Below are positions 51,539-59,867 of a DNA stretch of 64,000 nt, in pieces. The notes beneath the pieces are model-generated. The model had not been told where the DNA came from, did not search any database, and saw only the letters and a program-made list of their open reading frames with translations. A program made the position numbers and the translations under genes. Position 1 is the first letter of the stretch; every line of letters starts with the position of its first letter. The stretch covers positions 62,001-126,000 of the forward strand of contig CAVXPD010000018.1 in NCBI GenBank assembly GCA_963763575.1. The letters are read 5' to 3'. Origin of the DNA: Bog-473 sp963763575 (GTDB lineage: Bacteria; Actinomycetota; Acidimicrobiia; Acidimicrobiales; RAAP-2).

Positions 51539-53095
51539 ATGTCCGACTATGACGCCATCGTCATCGGGGCGGGCCACAACGGGCTGACGGCGGCGGCCGT
51601 CATGGCGCGGGGCGGGCTGCGCGTGCTGTGCCTGGAGAAGAACCACTTCATCGGCGGCATGGCGTCGACCACCGAGCTGATCCGGGGCTACCGCTTCGAG
51701 CTGGCCGGCTCCATCCAGTTCCCGGTGCCCAACGAGATCTTCGAGGAGCTCGACCTCGGGTCGTGCCCCATCTACGAGCCCGAGGTGCAGTCGGCCAGCA
51801 TCGGCAACGGCGACCTGCCGCCGATCCTGCTGTACTCGGACCCCGAGCGGCTGCTCGAGCACCTGGGCGAGACGCTCGGGATCGAGGCGGTGCTCGGCAT
51901 GGCCGAGGTGGCGGCGTGGGCCGAGGCGCCGGCGCGGGCCATCGGGCGCTTCGACGTGCGCCGGCCGCCCAAGTCGCTCGACGAGATGTGGGCCTGCGCC
52001 ACCAACGAGGCCGAGCGCGAGGCGCTACGCACTGCGCTCTTCGGCAGCGTGATGGACGTGGTCGGCCGCTACCTGCCCGACCCGGTGAAGCATGCGCCGA
52101 TCCGCAGCATGCTGAGTTTTTTGGCCGTCAACTCGACGTATCGAGGCCCCTATACGCCGGGCAGCGCCTTGTGCCTCGCCTTCGCCCTGGCGTCACCGGG
52201 CACCGCCACCATGTCCAAGGTGCGCGGCGGGCTCGGCACCATCGCCGACCACCTGCTGGAGCTGTTCGAGCGCCACGGCGGTGAGCTGCGGCGCCACGTC
52301 AAGGCGGCCCGCATCGTCGTCGACAGCGGGGTGGTGCGCGGTGTCGAGCTGGGCGACGGCGAGGTCGCCACGGCGCCCGTCGTCGTGTCCAACCTCGACC
52401 CGTCGGCGACGTTCCTCCAGCTGCTCGACGCCGACGCTTTGCCCGAGGCCTTCGTGCGGCGGGTGCGCTCCATCGACCACCGGGCCGCCTACTTCCAGGC
52501 CCACTTCGCGCTGGGAGGGTTGCCCGAGTATCGAGCCCCCTACGAGGAGCTCAACGGGTCGTCGTGGGGGCGCAACGTGACCTTCTTCGGCACCGCGGAG
52601 CAGATGCAGGCCGACTTCGAGGGGTGCGTGCGCGGGCTCGTGCCGGCGTCGCCGTCGTTCAACCTGCAGGTCCCCTCGCTCGACGACCCGACCCTGGCAC
52701 CCGAGGGCATGCACGCCGCGAGCAGCTTCGCGTTCTACCTGCCCATCGGGACCGACCGCGAGACGCAGAACCGCCTGCGCGACGAGATGGCGGAGCGCAT
52801 CGTGGCGAAGATCGCGTCGGCGGCGCCGAACTTCCCTGACCTCATCGAGCGCCAGCTGAACTACCCCGCGTTCACCTACGAGCTGATGTTCGGGTGCACC
52901 GGCGGCGACTTCACGCACGGGTTGCTCCAGCCCGAGTTCATGGGGCCCTTCCGGCCGGGGCCGCGGGGCTGGCCGGACAACCCGGTACCGGTGGAGGGGC
53001 TGTTCCTGTGCGGCGCCGGGTGCCACGGTGGGCCGGGCGTCACGTTCATCCCGGGCTACAACGCCGGCTACGCCGTGCTCGACGCCTTGAACTGA
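51539..53095 (+). CDS. CrtI-like NAD(P)/FAD-dependent oxidoreductase
   Basis: A 518-residue phytoene-desaturase-superfamily flavoprotein. The FAD motif is DAIVIGAGHNGLTAAAVMA, then CLEKNHFIGGMASTTELIRG. The C-terminal FAD-binding block is LFLCGAGCHGGPGVTFIPGY NAGYA. KVRGGLGTIADHLLELFERH is the second conserved block. There are no other carotenoid genes (crtB, crtE) nearby, and the subgroup (FAD-dependent desaturases/isomerases of unknown substrate) is not safely assigned to carotenoids. Its 3' end overlaps the convergent DUF2834 gene by 28 bases. Confidence 0.85.
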   Translation: MSDYDAIVIGAGHNGLTAAAVMARGGLRVLCLEKNHFIGGMASTTELIRGYRFELAGSIQFPVPNEIFEELDLGSCPIYEPEVQSASIGNGDLPPILLYSDPERLLEHLGETLGIEAVLGMAEVAAWAEAPARAIGRFDVRRPPKSLDEMWACATNEAEREALRTALFGSVMDVVGRYLPDPVKHAPIRSMLSFLAVNSTYRGPYTPGSALCLAFALASPGTATMSKVRGGLGTIADHLLELFERHGGELRRHVKAARIVVDSGVVRGVELGDGEVATAPVVVSNLDPSATFLQLLDADALPEAFVRRVRSIDHRAAYFQAHFALGGLPEYRAPYEELNGSSWGRNVTFFGTAEQMQADFEGCVRGLVPASPSFNLQVPSLDDPTLAPEGMHAASSFAFYLPIGTDRETQNRLRDEMAERIVAKIASAAPNFPDLIERQLNYPAFTYELMFGCTGGDFTHGLLQPEFMGPFRPGPRGWPDNPVPVEGLFLCGAGCHGGPGVTFIPGYNAGYAVLDALN

Positions 53096-53604
53096 CCGTC
53101 GGCGAGTCCTGTGGCGCCGGCGCCGGCGCCCGCAGCGGCAGCGGCAGCGGCAAGCGACCGGTTGTAGCGCAGCTGTCGCTCCATGAACGCGAGGAACAGC
53201 GCGACGGAGAAGGCCAGACTGGTGAAGAGGCTCATCACGAAGAAGATCGGGGCCCACCGCAGCCCGCGGCGCCTGCCTTCCACGATGGTCCACAACGGCA
53301 GCAGCACCAGGTTGACGATGACGTAGTCCTGTGCCGCCGAGTCGGCCGCCCAGTTGGTGAACAGCATCTTGGTGTAGTTCCAGTAGTTGGCGTCGTGGTA
53401 CGTGTGCGTGTAGCGGACGTTGAAGTACCACCCGAGCACGATGGAGCAGACGCCGACGACGTAGTAGACGCCCTCGAGCACCGTCACCGGGCCGGCGCTG
53501 GGCCTGCCGCCGGCGCCCCCTGCGAAGATGCGCCGGTTGATCCAGAAGGCGGCGGCGGTCGTCGCGAGGCCGAGAACGCCGGTGATCAGCAACTGCGAGG
53601 TCAT
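53068..53604 (-). CDS. DUF2834-type membrane protein
   Basis: A 178-residue protein with about four helices: LLITGVLGLATTAAAFWINR, LEGVYYVVGVCSIVLGWYFN, DYVIVNLVLLPLWTIVEGRR and FFVMSLFTSLAFSVALFLAF. The C-terminus is an Ala/Gly-rich tail that overlaps the convergent CrtI-like gene. Similar proteins are often found beside CrtI-like flavoproteins, as here, but the role is unknown. The ATG at 53604 has a GGAGG upstream on the minus strand. Confidence 0.75.
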   Translation of the reverse strand: MTSQLLITGVLGLATTAAAFWINRRIFAGGAGGRPSAGPVTVLEGVYYVVGVCSIVLGWYFNVRYTHTYHDANYWNYTKMLFTNWAADSAAQDYVIVNLVLLPLWTIVEGRRRGLRWAPIFFVMSLFTSLAFSVALFLAFMERQLRYNRSLAAAAAAAGAGAGATGLADGQFKASSTA

Positions 53605-53654
53605 GGTGCCTCCCTCCCGCCCACCGCTCCCGGTGGGTGGCTGGTGCGGACACC

Positions 53655-54059
53655 CTAAGGGCAGGCGGCCCGGCCCCGCGGGACCGGCTGGAGAAGCTCG
53701 AGCAGCCGTTCCGGCGGGCGGGCGACGACGGCTCGGTCGCCCACGACGAAGATGGGCCGCTCGAGCAGGATGGGGTGCCCGGCGATGGCGTCGAACAGCT
53801 CGGCGGGCGAGGCCTCGTCCAGCCGGAGCCCGCGGTAGTCCGGCTCGCCGGTCCGCATCATCTGGCGCGGGTCGTCGATACCGAGGAGCCCCATCAGTCG
53901 TTCCAGCTCGGCCACCGTCGGTGCGACGTCGAGATACCGCACCTGTTCGGCCTCGATGTGGTGCTCGTCGAGGATGGCGAGGGCAGAGCGGCACTTCGAA
54001 CAGTCCGGGTTCACGTAGATCTGGGCGGTGTGGGCGGCCGGGGCGGGCACGGCGGCCAC
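53655..54059 (-). CDS. ArsC/Spx-like thioredoxin-fold protein
   Basis: A 134-residue protein of the arsenate-reductase (glutaredoxin-type) family: IYVNPDCSKCRSALAILDEH (Cys20, Cys23), VRYLDVAPTVAELERLMGLL and HPILLERPIFVVGDRAVVAR. The conserved RP before the final strand and the basic residue after it fit ArsC/YfgD. No arsenic operon is present, so a general thiol-redox role is just as likely. The start is GTG, 50 bases upstream of the DUF2834 gene in the same direction. Confidence 0.85.
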   Translation of the reverse strand: MAAVPAPAAHTAQIYVNPDCSKCRSALAILDEHHIEAEQVRYLDVAPTVAELERLMGLLGIDDPRQMMRTGEPDYRGLRLDEASPAELFDAIAGHPILLERPIFVVGDRAVVARPPERLLELLQPVPRGRAACP

Positions 54060-54104
54060 ACTAGGGCGCCCGGTCGCCGCGCCGATTGGCGGCGCGCGGG
54101 CCCG

Positions 54105-55610
54105 CTACGGCGTGAGGGGAGCGGCGCGGTTCCCGGGAATCGCGGCGACGGCCTGGGCCCAGCTGTAGATGTACGCCTCGGCCGGCGCGTCGGCGACAGC
54201 GAGGGTCACCGCCATGGAGGTGCCACCTCGGTCGCCATTGTGCGTGTCGCTCGTGGCGTCGATGGCGGCGCCCATCACCAGATTGGGCCCGGAGCCGAAG
54301 TCGTCGAGGATCCCCTTGCGGTGCCCCCAGCAGCCCCCTTCGGAACGGTGCACGCAGTCCAGGTTCCCGCTGTTGTAACCGTCGTCGTACATCCAGCCGT
54401 AGACCGCATCGAGCCCGTTGGAGGACCCACCGGCCCACTCGGCGTCGTCGAGCGCGTACGCCTGTCCCGGGTCCGGTGGGTCGTTGGCGTCGTCGGCACC
54501 CCGCTGGGCGTTGTCGTCGAGCGCCGCCGTCAGCCCACCGAACGGCGGAAGGCCACGGTCCACCCTTTCGAGGTTGACGGCCACAAAGAGCTGATCGGGG
54601 ATGCTGAGCTGCGCGAACTCGGTGGGCAGCACCATCGGCCGCACGCCCTCGAGCGCGTGGGCGTGGTTGATGGCCTCGAGGGTGGCGTGAATGCAGGCCG
54701 CCGAGTCGTCGATCCCGCTGGAGCCGCAGATCCGTGTGTAGTCCGGCACCGGGGTGACGTTGCCCTTCGGGTCGCGGATCCCAGTGTCCGAGTCGGCGGC
54801 CGGGATGGCGCGCAGCGGGCGCAGCGTCTCGTGACGCATGGCCGCCTGAGCCTCCCGCCACGTGTAGACGTAGGCGCCGGGTCGCGTGACGTTGACCGCC
54901 AGCGTCGCGGCGAGCGAGGACCCGCCGCGGTCGCCCGCAGAGGTGTCCGCGGTGGGAACGAACGCCGCGCCCATCACGAGGTGGCGAGTGCCGAGGCGGT
55001 CGAGGACGATCCGGCGGTCGGCCCAACAGTTCGAGGCGTTCGTGGGCGTGCAGTCCGGGACGCCGCTGTCGGGACCGTCGTCGTACATCCACTGGTAGTC
55101 CGCATCGAGGCCGTTTTCGACCGCACCGATCCACTCGCTGTCGACGTCGTCGTAGGAATGCCCGAGCCGCGGGGCAAGCCGGCCGCGGCGGCACCTCGTT
55201 GGGCGTAGGCGTCCAGCGCCACGGTCAGGCCGGCGAAGGGCGGGAGCCCGCGGTCAACGCGCTCCCGATCGATGGCCACGAAGAGCTGCTCGGGCACGCT
55301 CAGCTGCGGGAAGTCGGCCGGCAGCACCATCGGGCCCATCCCCTCGCGCGCCCGTGCGGAGTCGACGGCCTGCAGGGTGACGCGCAGACACGTGCCGGAG
55401 CTGTCGGTACCGATGGGGGCGCAGACGTCGGGGTAATCGGGCGTCGGGCTGACGGAGTGCGACGGGTCGGCCAGGCCGTCGGGCGAGGGCGTGCTGGAAC
55501 AACCGGCCAGGACGAGGGCGAGCACAGCGACGGCAGCCAGGGTCGCCGCCACCTTGACCCGCCGGGGCCCCCGGCCACCGGCGAAGGTCAATTCGTCGGC
55601 GCCCCCCATC
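54105..55610 (-). pseudogene. lipoprotein with two CAP-like repeats, broken by a -1 frameshift
   Basis: The N-terminus has a signal peptide and lipobox (AVAVLALVLAGCSSTPSP). Two homologous units of about 190 residues follow. Unit 1 has SVPEQLFVAIDRERVDRGLP, DADYQWMYDDG and VMGAAFVPTADTSAGDRGGS. Unit 2 has SIPDQLFVAVNLERVDRGLP, DAVYGWMYDDG and VMGAAIDATSDTHNGDRGGT. Each carries CWADRR or CWGHRK with one conserved Cys pair, recalling secreted CAP/SCP-like proteins. The frame is lost in unit 1 after YAQRGAAAAG and resumes as APRLGHSYDDVDSEW, consistent with one missing base near 55178. Repaired length is about 500 residues. Confidence 0.7.
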
Positions 55611-55677
55611 AGGGGCACCAACGTAGCGAGCGCCCGCGCGTTTGCGGCGTCGCACCCGCCGCCGAAGGACGGTCCCG

Positions 55678-56487
55678 CTAACGCTCCGCCGGGCCGAACC
55701 TCGGGGCCCGCTTCTCCAAGAACGCCGAAACGGCCTCGCGCATGTCCCCGGTCATGGAGGAGAGCACCTGGGTGCGGTTCTCGAGATCGATGCCGGCTTG
55801 GAGCGAGCCCACCTCGAGTTGGGACCACATGACTTCCTTGGTCATCCGGACGCCCCAGGGGCTGTTCGCGACGATGAGACGCGCCGTCTCGAGGGCCGAG
55901 TCGAGTAACTGGTCCTCGGGCACCACGCGGAGGACCAGGCCGATGCGATCGGCCTCTTGGGCCTCGATGATGCGTCCCGTCAGCATGAGCTCCCACGCTC
56001 GTGAGGCACCGATGAGACGCGGCAGCATCCAGCTCACGCCGATGTCACAGCCCGAGATGCCAAGGCGCACGAAGGCCACGTTGAAGCGTGCGGTGGAGGC
56101 GGCGATGCGGATGTCGCACGCCAGCGCGAGGGCGAGCCCGCCGCCCGCGGCCGGGCCATTGACCGCGGCGATCACCGGCTGGGGCAGCGATCGGAGGCGG
56201 GGGACGAGCGCCGCGATCTGCGTCTGGGTGGCGAAGGTGGTCTCCACCTGGCCCAGTCCGCCCCCGCCGGGCGGATCGCCGAAGCCGCCGAGATCGAGCC
56301 CGGCGCAGAATCCGCGGCCCTCGCCGGTGAGGACCACCACCCGGCAGGCGCGGTCGGCCGCGATGCCGCCGAGCGCGTCGTGCAGCTCGCCGATCAACTC
56401 GGCGTTCATCGCGTTCAGCCGGTCGGGCCGGTGCAACGTGACGCGTGTCACACCTTCCTCGGGTCGGTCGACGATGACGGTGGTCAT
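55678..56487 (-). CDS. enoyl-CoA hydratase/isomerase family protein
   Basis: A 269-residue crotonase of normal length. VTLHRPDRLNAMNAELIGEL, GRGFCAGLDLGGFG (oxyanion hole), NGPAAGGGLALALACDIRIA and FVRLGISGCDIGVSWMLPRL are all present. One of the two usual catalytic acids is replaced (GISGCD), while the region around 140 keeps Asp, a pattern seen in isomerase-like members. GGAGAG precedes the ATG. It stands alone between the lipoprotein and a methyltransferase relic. Confidence 0.88.
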   Translation of the reverse strand: MTTVIVDRPEEGVTRVTLHRPDRLNAMNAELIGELHDALGGIAADRACRVVVLTGEGRGFCAGLDLGGFGDPPGGGGLGQVETTFATQTQIAALVPRLRSLPQPVIAAVNGPAAGGGLALALACDIRIAASTARFNVAFVRLGISGCDIGVSWMLPRLIGASRAWELMLTGRIIEAQEADRIGLVLRVVPEDQLLDSALETARLIVANSPWGVRMTKEVMWSQLEVGSLQAGIDLENRTQVLSSMTGDMREAVSAFLEKRAPRFGPAER

Positions 56488-56512
56488 GGGCGCGCTCTCC
56501 TTGGTCGGGCTG

Positions 56513-56557
56513 CTCGGGCGACTCGGACGGCTCGGTCGTCTCGGCCGTCTCGGTCGT
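56513..56557. repeat. 9-bp minisatellite, five copies
   Basis: Five head-to-tail copies of CTCGGNCGN lie just upstream of the leftward crotonase gene. The unit keeps a codon frame. It may simply be slippage-prone DNA. Confidence 0.6.
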
Positions 56558-56608
56558 CGGGCCATCCTGGCCCACCTCAGGTGCGGACGCCTGCTCGAAT
56601 CCCGAGGG

Positions 56609-56880
56609 TCAGGCGGCGGCGAGGGCCTGCGCCAAGTCGGGCACCGTGCAGAGAGTGAAGGTGATGAACAGGGCCCCGCTGCTGGCGGCGTCGAGAGGGA
56701 TGTGCTGCCCTTCGAGGCTGACGTGGTGGACCGGCACCGACGCGTCGCGGATGCGCCGATCGGCCGGGCGGCGTGTCAGGGCGGCCGGCTCGACTGCGAG
56801 CACGGTGTACAGGCCCACTCCCGTGACGTTACCCGCCCCACTCGTCGCGGGCACGGGTGCACTCGCAGCACCCGTCGCCG
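56609..56880 (-). pseudogene. relic of a class I SAM-dependent methyltransferase
   Basis: The reading frame shows the remains of motif I and what follows: SGAGNVTGVGLYTVLAVEPA, then RRIRDASVPVHHVSLEGQHI and the post-II block FITFTLCTVPDLAQALAAA. In intact proteins this runs on for another 80-100 residues (ELRRVLRPGG), but here a stop follows at once. Motif I itself has lost several Gly residues. No credible start is present. I read it as a truncated, decaying gene next to a minisatellite. Confidence 0.55.
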
Positions 56881-56899
56881 TTTGAGGAAGAATCGGCGG

Positions 56900-57766
56900 A
56901 TGGACGACACCACAGCTTTGGGCGTACACGGGAGCGCGCTGGTTACGGGAGCCAGCCGGGGCATCGGCAGGGCGGTCGCTCTCGAACTGGCCGAGCGCGG
57001 CTTCGACACCGTTGCCACCATGCGCGATCCCAGGGCAGGTGAGGCCATGCCGGCGGAGTCGAACGGCCGGCTGCGGGTGCGTCGCCTCGACGTGACCGAT
57101 CCGTCCACCTACGACGTCCCGGCCGACCTTCGCGTGCTGGTCAACAACGCCGGCATCGACAGCGACTACCTCCCGGTGGAGCACGCGAAGATCGACGACT
57201 GGCGCCGCATGTTCGAGACGAACGTGTTCGGGACGGTGGCGCTCACGGCGGCGGCCATCCCCGCGCTGAGGCACAACCGGCCGTCGGTCGTCTGCACGAT
57301 CACGTCGTCATCAATCGTCGCCGCTGTGCCGTTCTACTCGGCCTACCGGGCCTCGAAGGCGGCCGCCTCTGCCTTCTGCGACAGCCTGCGTGTGGAGGTC
57401 GCTCCTTTCGGCATCCGGGTGGTCGAGATCTTGCCCGGTCCGGTCGACACCGACATGTTCCGCCTCAGTGCCGGCGACCCTGAGGCCGCGAGGTTCGCGG
57501 ACTATCGCCCGCTGGCCGAGGCGAGCGCCACGCTGCGTCGCCAGCACGCCGATCCCCGTGTGGTCGAGCCATCAGCGGCGGCGTCGTCCATCGTCGACGC
57601 GATCCTCGACAGCACGGGCCCGATGCGCTACGGCTGCGACCCGGTATCCCTCGAGCTCCTCGACCTCTGGCGGCAGAACGACGACGAGACCGTCTACGCC
57701 CTCACCGGGCGCTCGCTGCTCGACCAGGTGTCCCTCGCAGGCGGTGACGGCGCCACGCCCCGATAG
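56900..57766 (+). CDS. SDR-family oxidoreductase
   Basis: A 288-residue classical SDR: ALVTGASRGIGRAVALELA, LVNNAG, Ser136-138, and YRASK with Tyr149 and Lys153. The N-terminus lacks the usual long linker, and the C-terminal 60 residues (SAAASSIVDAILDSTGPMRY) resemble the retinol-dehydrogenase-like/17-beta-HSD subgroup. GAGGAAG lies nine bases before the ATG. It is a single-gene unit; the substrate is not evident. Confidence 0.9.
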   Translation: MDDTTALGVHGSALVTGASRGIGRAVALELAERGFDTVATMRDPRAGEAMPAESNGRLRVRRLDVTDPSTYDVPADLRVLVNNAGIDSDYLPVEHAKIDDWRRMFETNVFGTVALTAAAIPALRHNRPSVVCTITSSSIVAAVPFYSAYRASKAAASAFCDSLRVEVAPFGIRVVEILPGPVDTDMFRLSAGDPEAARFADYRPLAEASATLRRQHADPRVVEPSAAASSIVDAILDSTGPMRYGCDPVSLELLDLWRQNDDETVYALTGRSLLDQVSLAGGDGATPR

Positions 57767-57795
57767 CGACGACGGCCGAGCCTGGTGGCGAGCGG

Positions 57796-57984
57796 TCAGC
57801 CGGACCCGCGCGGCGGGTTGTCGAGCTGATAGAGCACCGACTCGAGGGTGCTCCTCCGCTCGCGCAGCCCTTGGCGGTATTCGAAGTTGTCCGTGCCGGC
57901 GATCTCGGTGCTGAGGTCGCCGAGAGAACTCTCCAGGAGCTGTTGCAGTTCGGCGCACTGCGCTTCGTTCAGCTCGATTTGCAC
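57796..57984 (-). CDS. small conserved-looking helical protein
   Basis: A 62-residue protein: IELNEAQCAELQQLLESSLG, DLSTEIAGTDNFEYRQGLRE and RRSTLESVLYQLDN, predicted as two helices forming a hairpin. GGAGG lies four to five bases before the GTG. Similar short actinobacterial proteins of unknown function exist, often near stress genes. It is convergent with the SDR and divergent from the UPF0016 gene. Confidence 0.7.
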   Translation of the reverse strand: MQIELNEAQCAELQQLLESSLGDLSTEIAGTDNFEYRQGLRERRSTLESVLYQLDNPPRGSG

Positions 57985-58115
57985 GGATCGCCTCCAAACT
58001 CGTTGCGCCGCGGCGCCGGCCGTCAAGCACCTCTGTCAGGTGCTGGCTCCCAAGGTACGCGATGGCGCACGGGCGTGCGCCGGGCGGGTCACGGTGGCCC
58101 GATAGAAATGTCGCC

Positions 58116-58700
58116 GTGGATCTCGCCGTCGTCGTGGCCGTCTTCCCACTCGTCTTCTTGGCCGAGCTCCCGGACAAGACGATGTTCGCATCGCTCGTGC
58201 TCTCGACGCGGGGCCGGCCCCTTGCCGTGTGGCTGGGGGCTGCAGGCGCCTTCGCGGTCCACGTCGCCATCGCCGTCACCGTGGGAGTGGCGCTCTTCCA
58301 TCTGCTTCCGCACCGGGCGCTCGAGGCCATCGTCGCGGGGCTGTTCTTCGGGGGGGCCTTGCTCGCGCTGCGCGAAGCGACGAAGGAACGACGCAACGAG
58401 GCCGTGGTCGAGAGGGAGGTGGCTTCGCACCGCCGTACCTTGGTCACCGCCTTCGTGGTCATCTTCATCGCCGAGTGGGGCGACCTGACACAGATCGTCA
58501 CGGCCAACCTGGCCGCCCACTATCACAATGCGCTCTCCGTCGCCGTGGGTTCGGTCCTGGCGCTGTGGGCGGTTGCCGGCCTCGCGGTGGTCAGCGGGCA
58601 GAGCGTGCTGCGATTCGTGAACATCTCGACCGTGCGCATCGTGACGGCCGTGGTGCTCTTCGGGCTGGCCGGCTGGGCCGCCTGGGAAGCCGCGCACTGA
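58116..58700 (+). CDS. UPF0016/GDT1 (TMEM165)-family cation exporter
   Basis: A 194-residue protein with six helices in two halves. Each half has the family signature ExGDK/T: FLAELPDKTMFASLVLSTR (17-22) and IAEWGDLTQIVTANLA (120-125). The central loop is basic and charged (KERRNEAVVEREVASHRRT). Family members export Mn2+ or Ca2+ in exchange for protons. The first motif has Pro instead of Gly. The GTG start gives a membrane helix immediately after, as is usual. Manganese is the likelier ion in bacteria. Confidence 0.9.
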   Translation: MDLAVVVAVFPLVFLAELPDKTMFASLVLSTRGRPLAVWLGAAGAFAVHVAIAVTVGVALFHLLPHRALEAIVAGLFFGGALLALREATKERRNEAVVEREVASHRRTLVTAFVVIFIAEWGDLTQIVTANLAAHYHNALSVAVGSVLALWAVAGLAVVSGQSVLRFVNISTVRIVTAVVLFGLAGWAAWEAAH

Positions 58701-58745
58701 CGCCCGGCTTCGCGGGGCCAATCGGATGCGCCCGCCGGGGTCGAC

Positions 58746-59255
58746 TCAGCGCTGCAACGCGAGGCCCGGGGCCCGCGGCTCTTTTCGCTCGCTGCTCTGC
58801 CGGATCAGGGCTGCCACGCCCGTCTCCATGTCGGCGAAGACGTCGCGCATCTCGACGAGGCGGTCGTCGTTCTCCCCGGCGGCGTCTAGCGCGCGTTGGG
58901 CCAGCCGTCGCAACTCGGTGAACGCGCGGAACCGCGCCTCGAGGGCGTGCTCCCAGCCCTGCGGGCTCAGCCGGTAGAAGATGCGCCGGTCACCCGGTCG
59001 AGCCACACGCTCGAGGACGCCGGCGTCGCAGAGGCCACGCAGCGCAGTGCTGACGCTCCCGGCGGAGAGGCCGAGTTGATCCTGGAGTTCGGGAGCGGTC
59101 TGCTCGGGTGGTTCGCAGACCACCATCCAGCCGAGCACCCGCAGCACGGCGCGCGGTGTCCCGTGAATCCGTGGCAGCCCGCCGATCTCCTCGACGAAGC
59201 GGATGCGCCAGTCCTCGACGACGGAGCCGTTGGGTTGGGGGAGGCTGTCGCTCAT
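58746..59255 (-). CDS. GbsR/MarR-type winged-helix regulator
   Basis: A 169-residue regulator of the GbsR group: WRIRFVEEIGGLPRIHGTPR, VLGWMVVCEPPEQTAPELQD, LGLSAGSVSTALRGLCDAGV and VARPGDRRIFYRLSPQGWEH. GbsR-type proteins sense choline or control membrane-stress and transport genes. The divergent neighbour is the long 59.3-59.9 kb spacer. No osmolyte genes are nearby; the convergent UPF0016 gene and downstream gadB are the nearest candidates. Confidence 0.87.
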   Translation of the reverse strand: MSDSLPQPNGSVVEDWRIRFVEEIGGLPRIHGTPRAVLRVLGWMVVCEPPEQTAPELQDQLGLSAGSVSTALRGLCDAGVLERVARPGDRRIFYRLSPQGWEHALEARFRAFTELRRLAQRALDAAGENDDRLVEMRDVFADMETGVAALIRQSSERKEPRAPGLALQR

Positions 59256-59867
59256 GATCGCCGCCTGTTATACCCGGCCGGCGCAGTCGAGCGGCGGATG
59301 ACGCAGTAGTACCAAAGGCGTGGTCCTCGCTGATGGATCGCCCTCGCAGCCGTCGTCATGGATAGGTGGACCTCCTGGCGTGTCCAGTATCGACCTCACG
59401 CCGCCCCTCCCCCTAGAGCACAAGGTCACAGAGAGAGGCGAAATCGGGCGGCGAAGGCATGCTCCGGGTGGCCCTGGCGGGTCAGGCATTCGCCGACGAG
59501 GCGCGGGGGCCGTCGATAAGCGTCAGGCCTGTGCTCGAGCGCGAGCATCACCGCATCGATGACCGCACGCGGCCCGTCGGTCACGCCCAACAGGCAGAGG
59601 CGGCGTGCCAACGGCTCGCGGTCAGGCGGGGTCGCCGTCGTCTTGAGCAGCCGATCGAAGCAAGGCCGATCGGGCCGAGCGCTCGGTCCCCACCCTGCGG
59701 GCGACCTCCGCATGCCTCGGCGCAGTCCGCACGCCCTGCCGGCGGGTCGAGTCGGAGCGCATCGAGCTCCTCACCAGCTGAATCGCCCGCGCGGGCGCTC
59801 CCGCGCTGCCCGAAGCGCCGGTACGGTACACGGCGAACCGCAGGAGCCGAGTGACTGGGGGCGCACC
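59256..59867. other. 612-bp spacer before gadB with one doubtful small ORF
   Basis: The only supportable coding hint is on the minus strand at 59426-59713: 95 codons, RLCLLGVTDGPRAVIDAVML and ALEHRPDAYRRPPRLVGECL. It has helix-like periodicity and normal codon use, but no ribosome site and no family I recognise. The rest may hold promoters for the divergent GbsR-type regulator and for gadB. I see no RNA gene or terminator of note. Confidence 0.4.
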
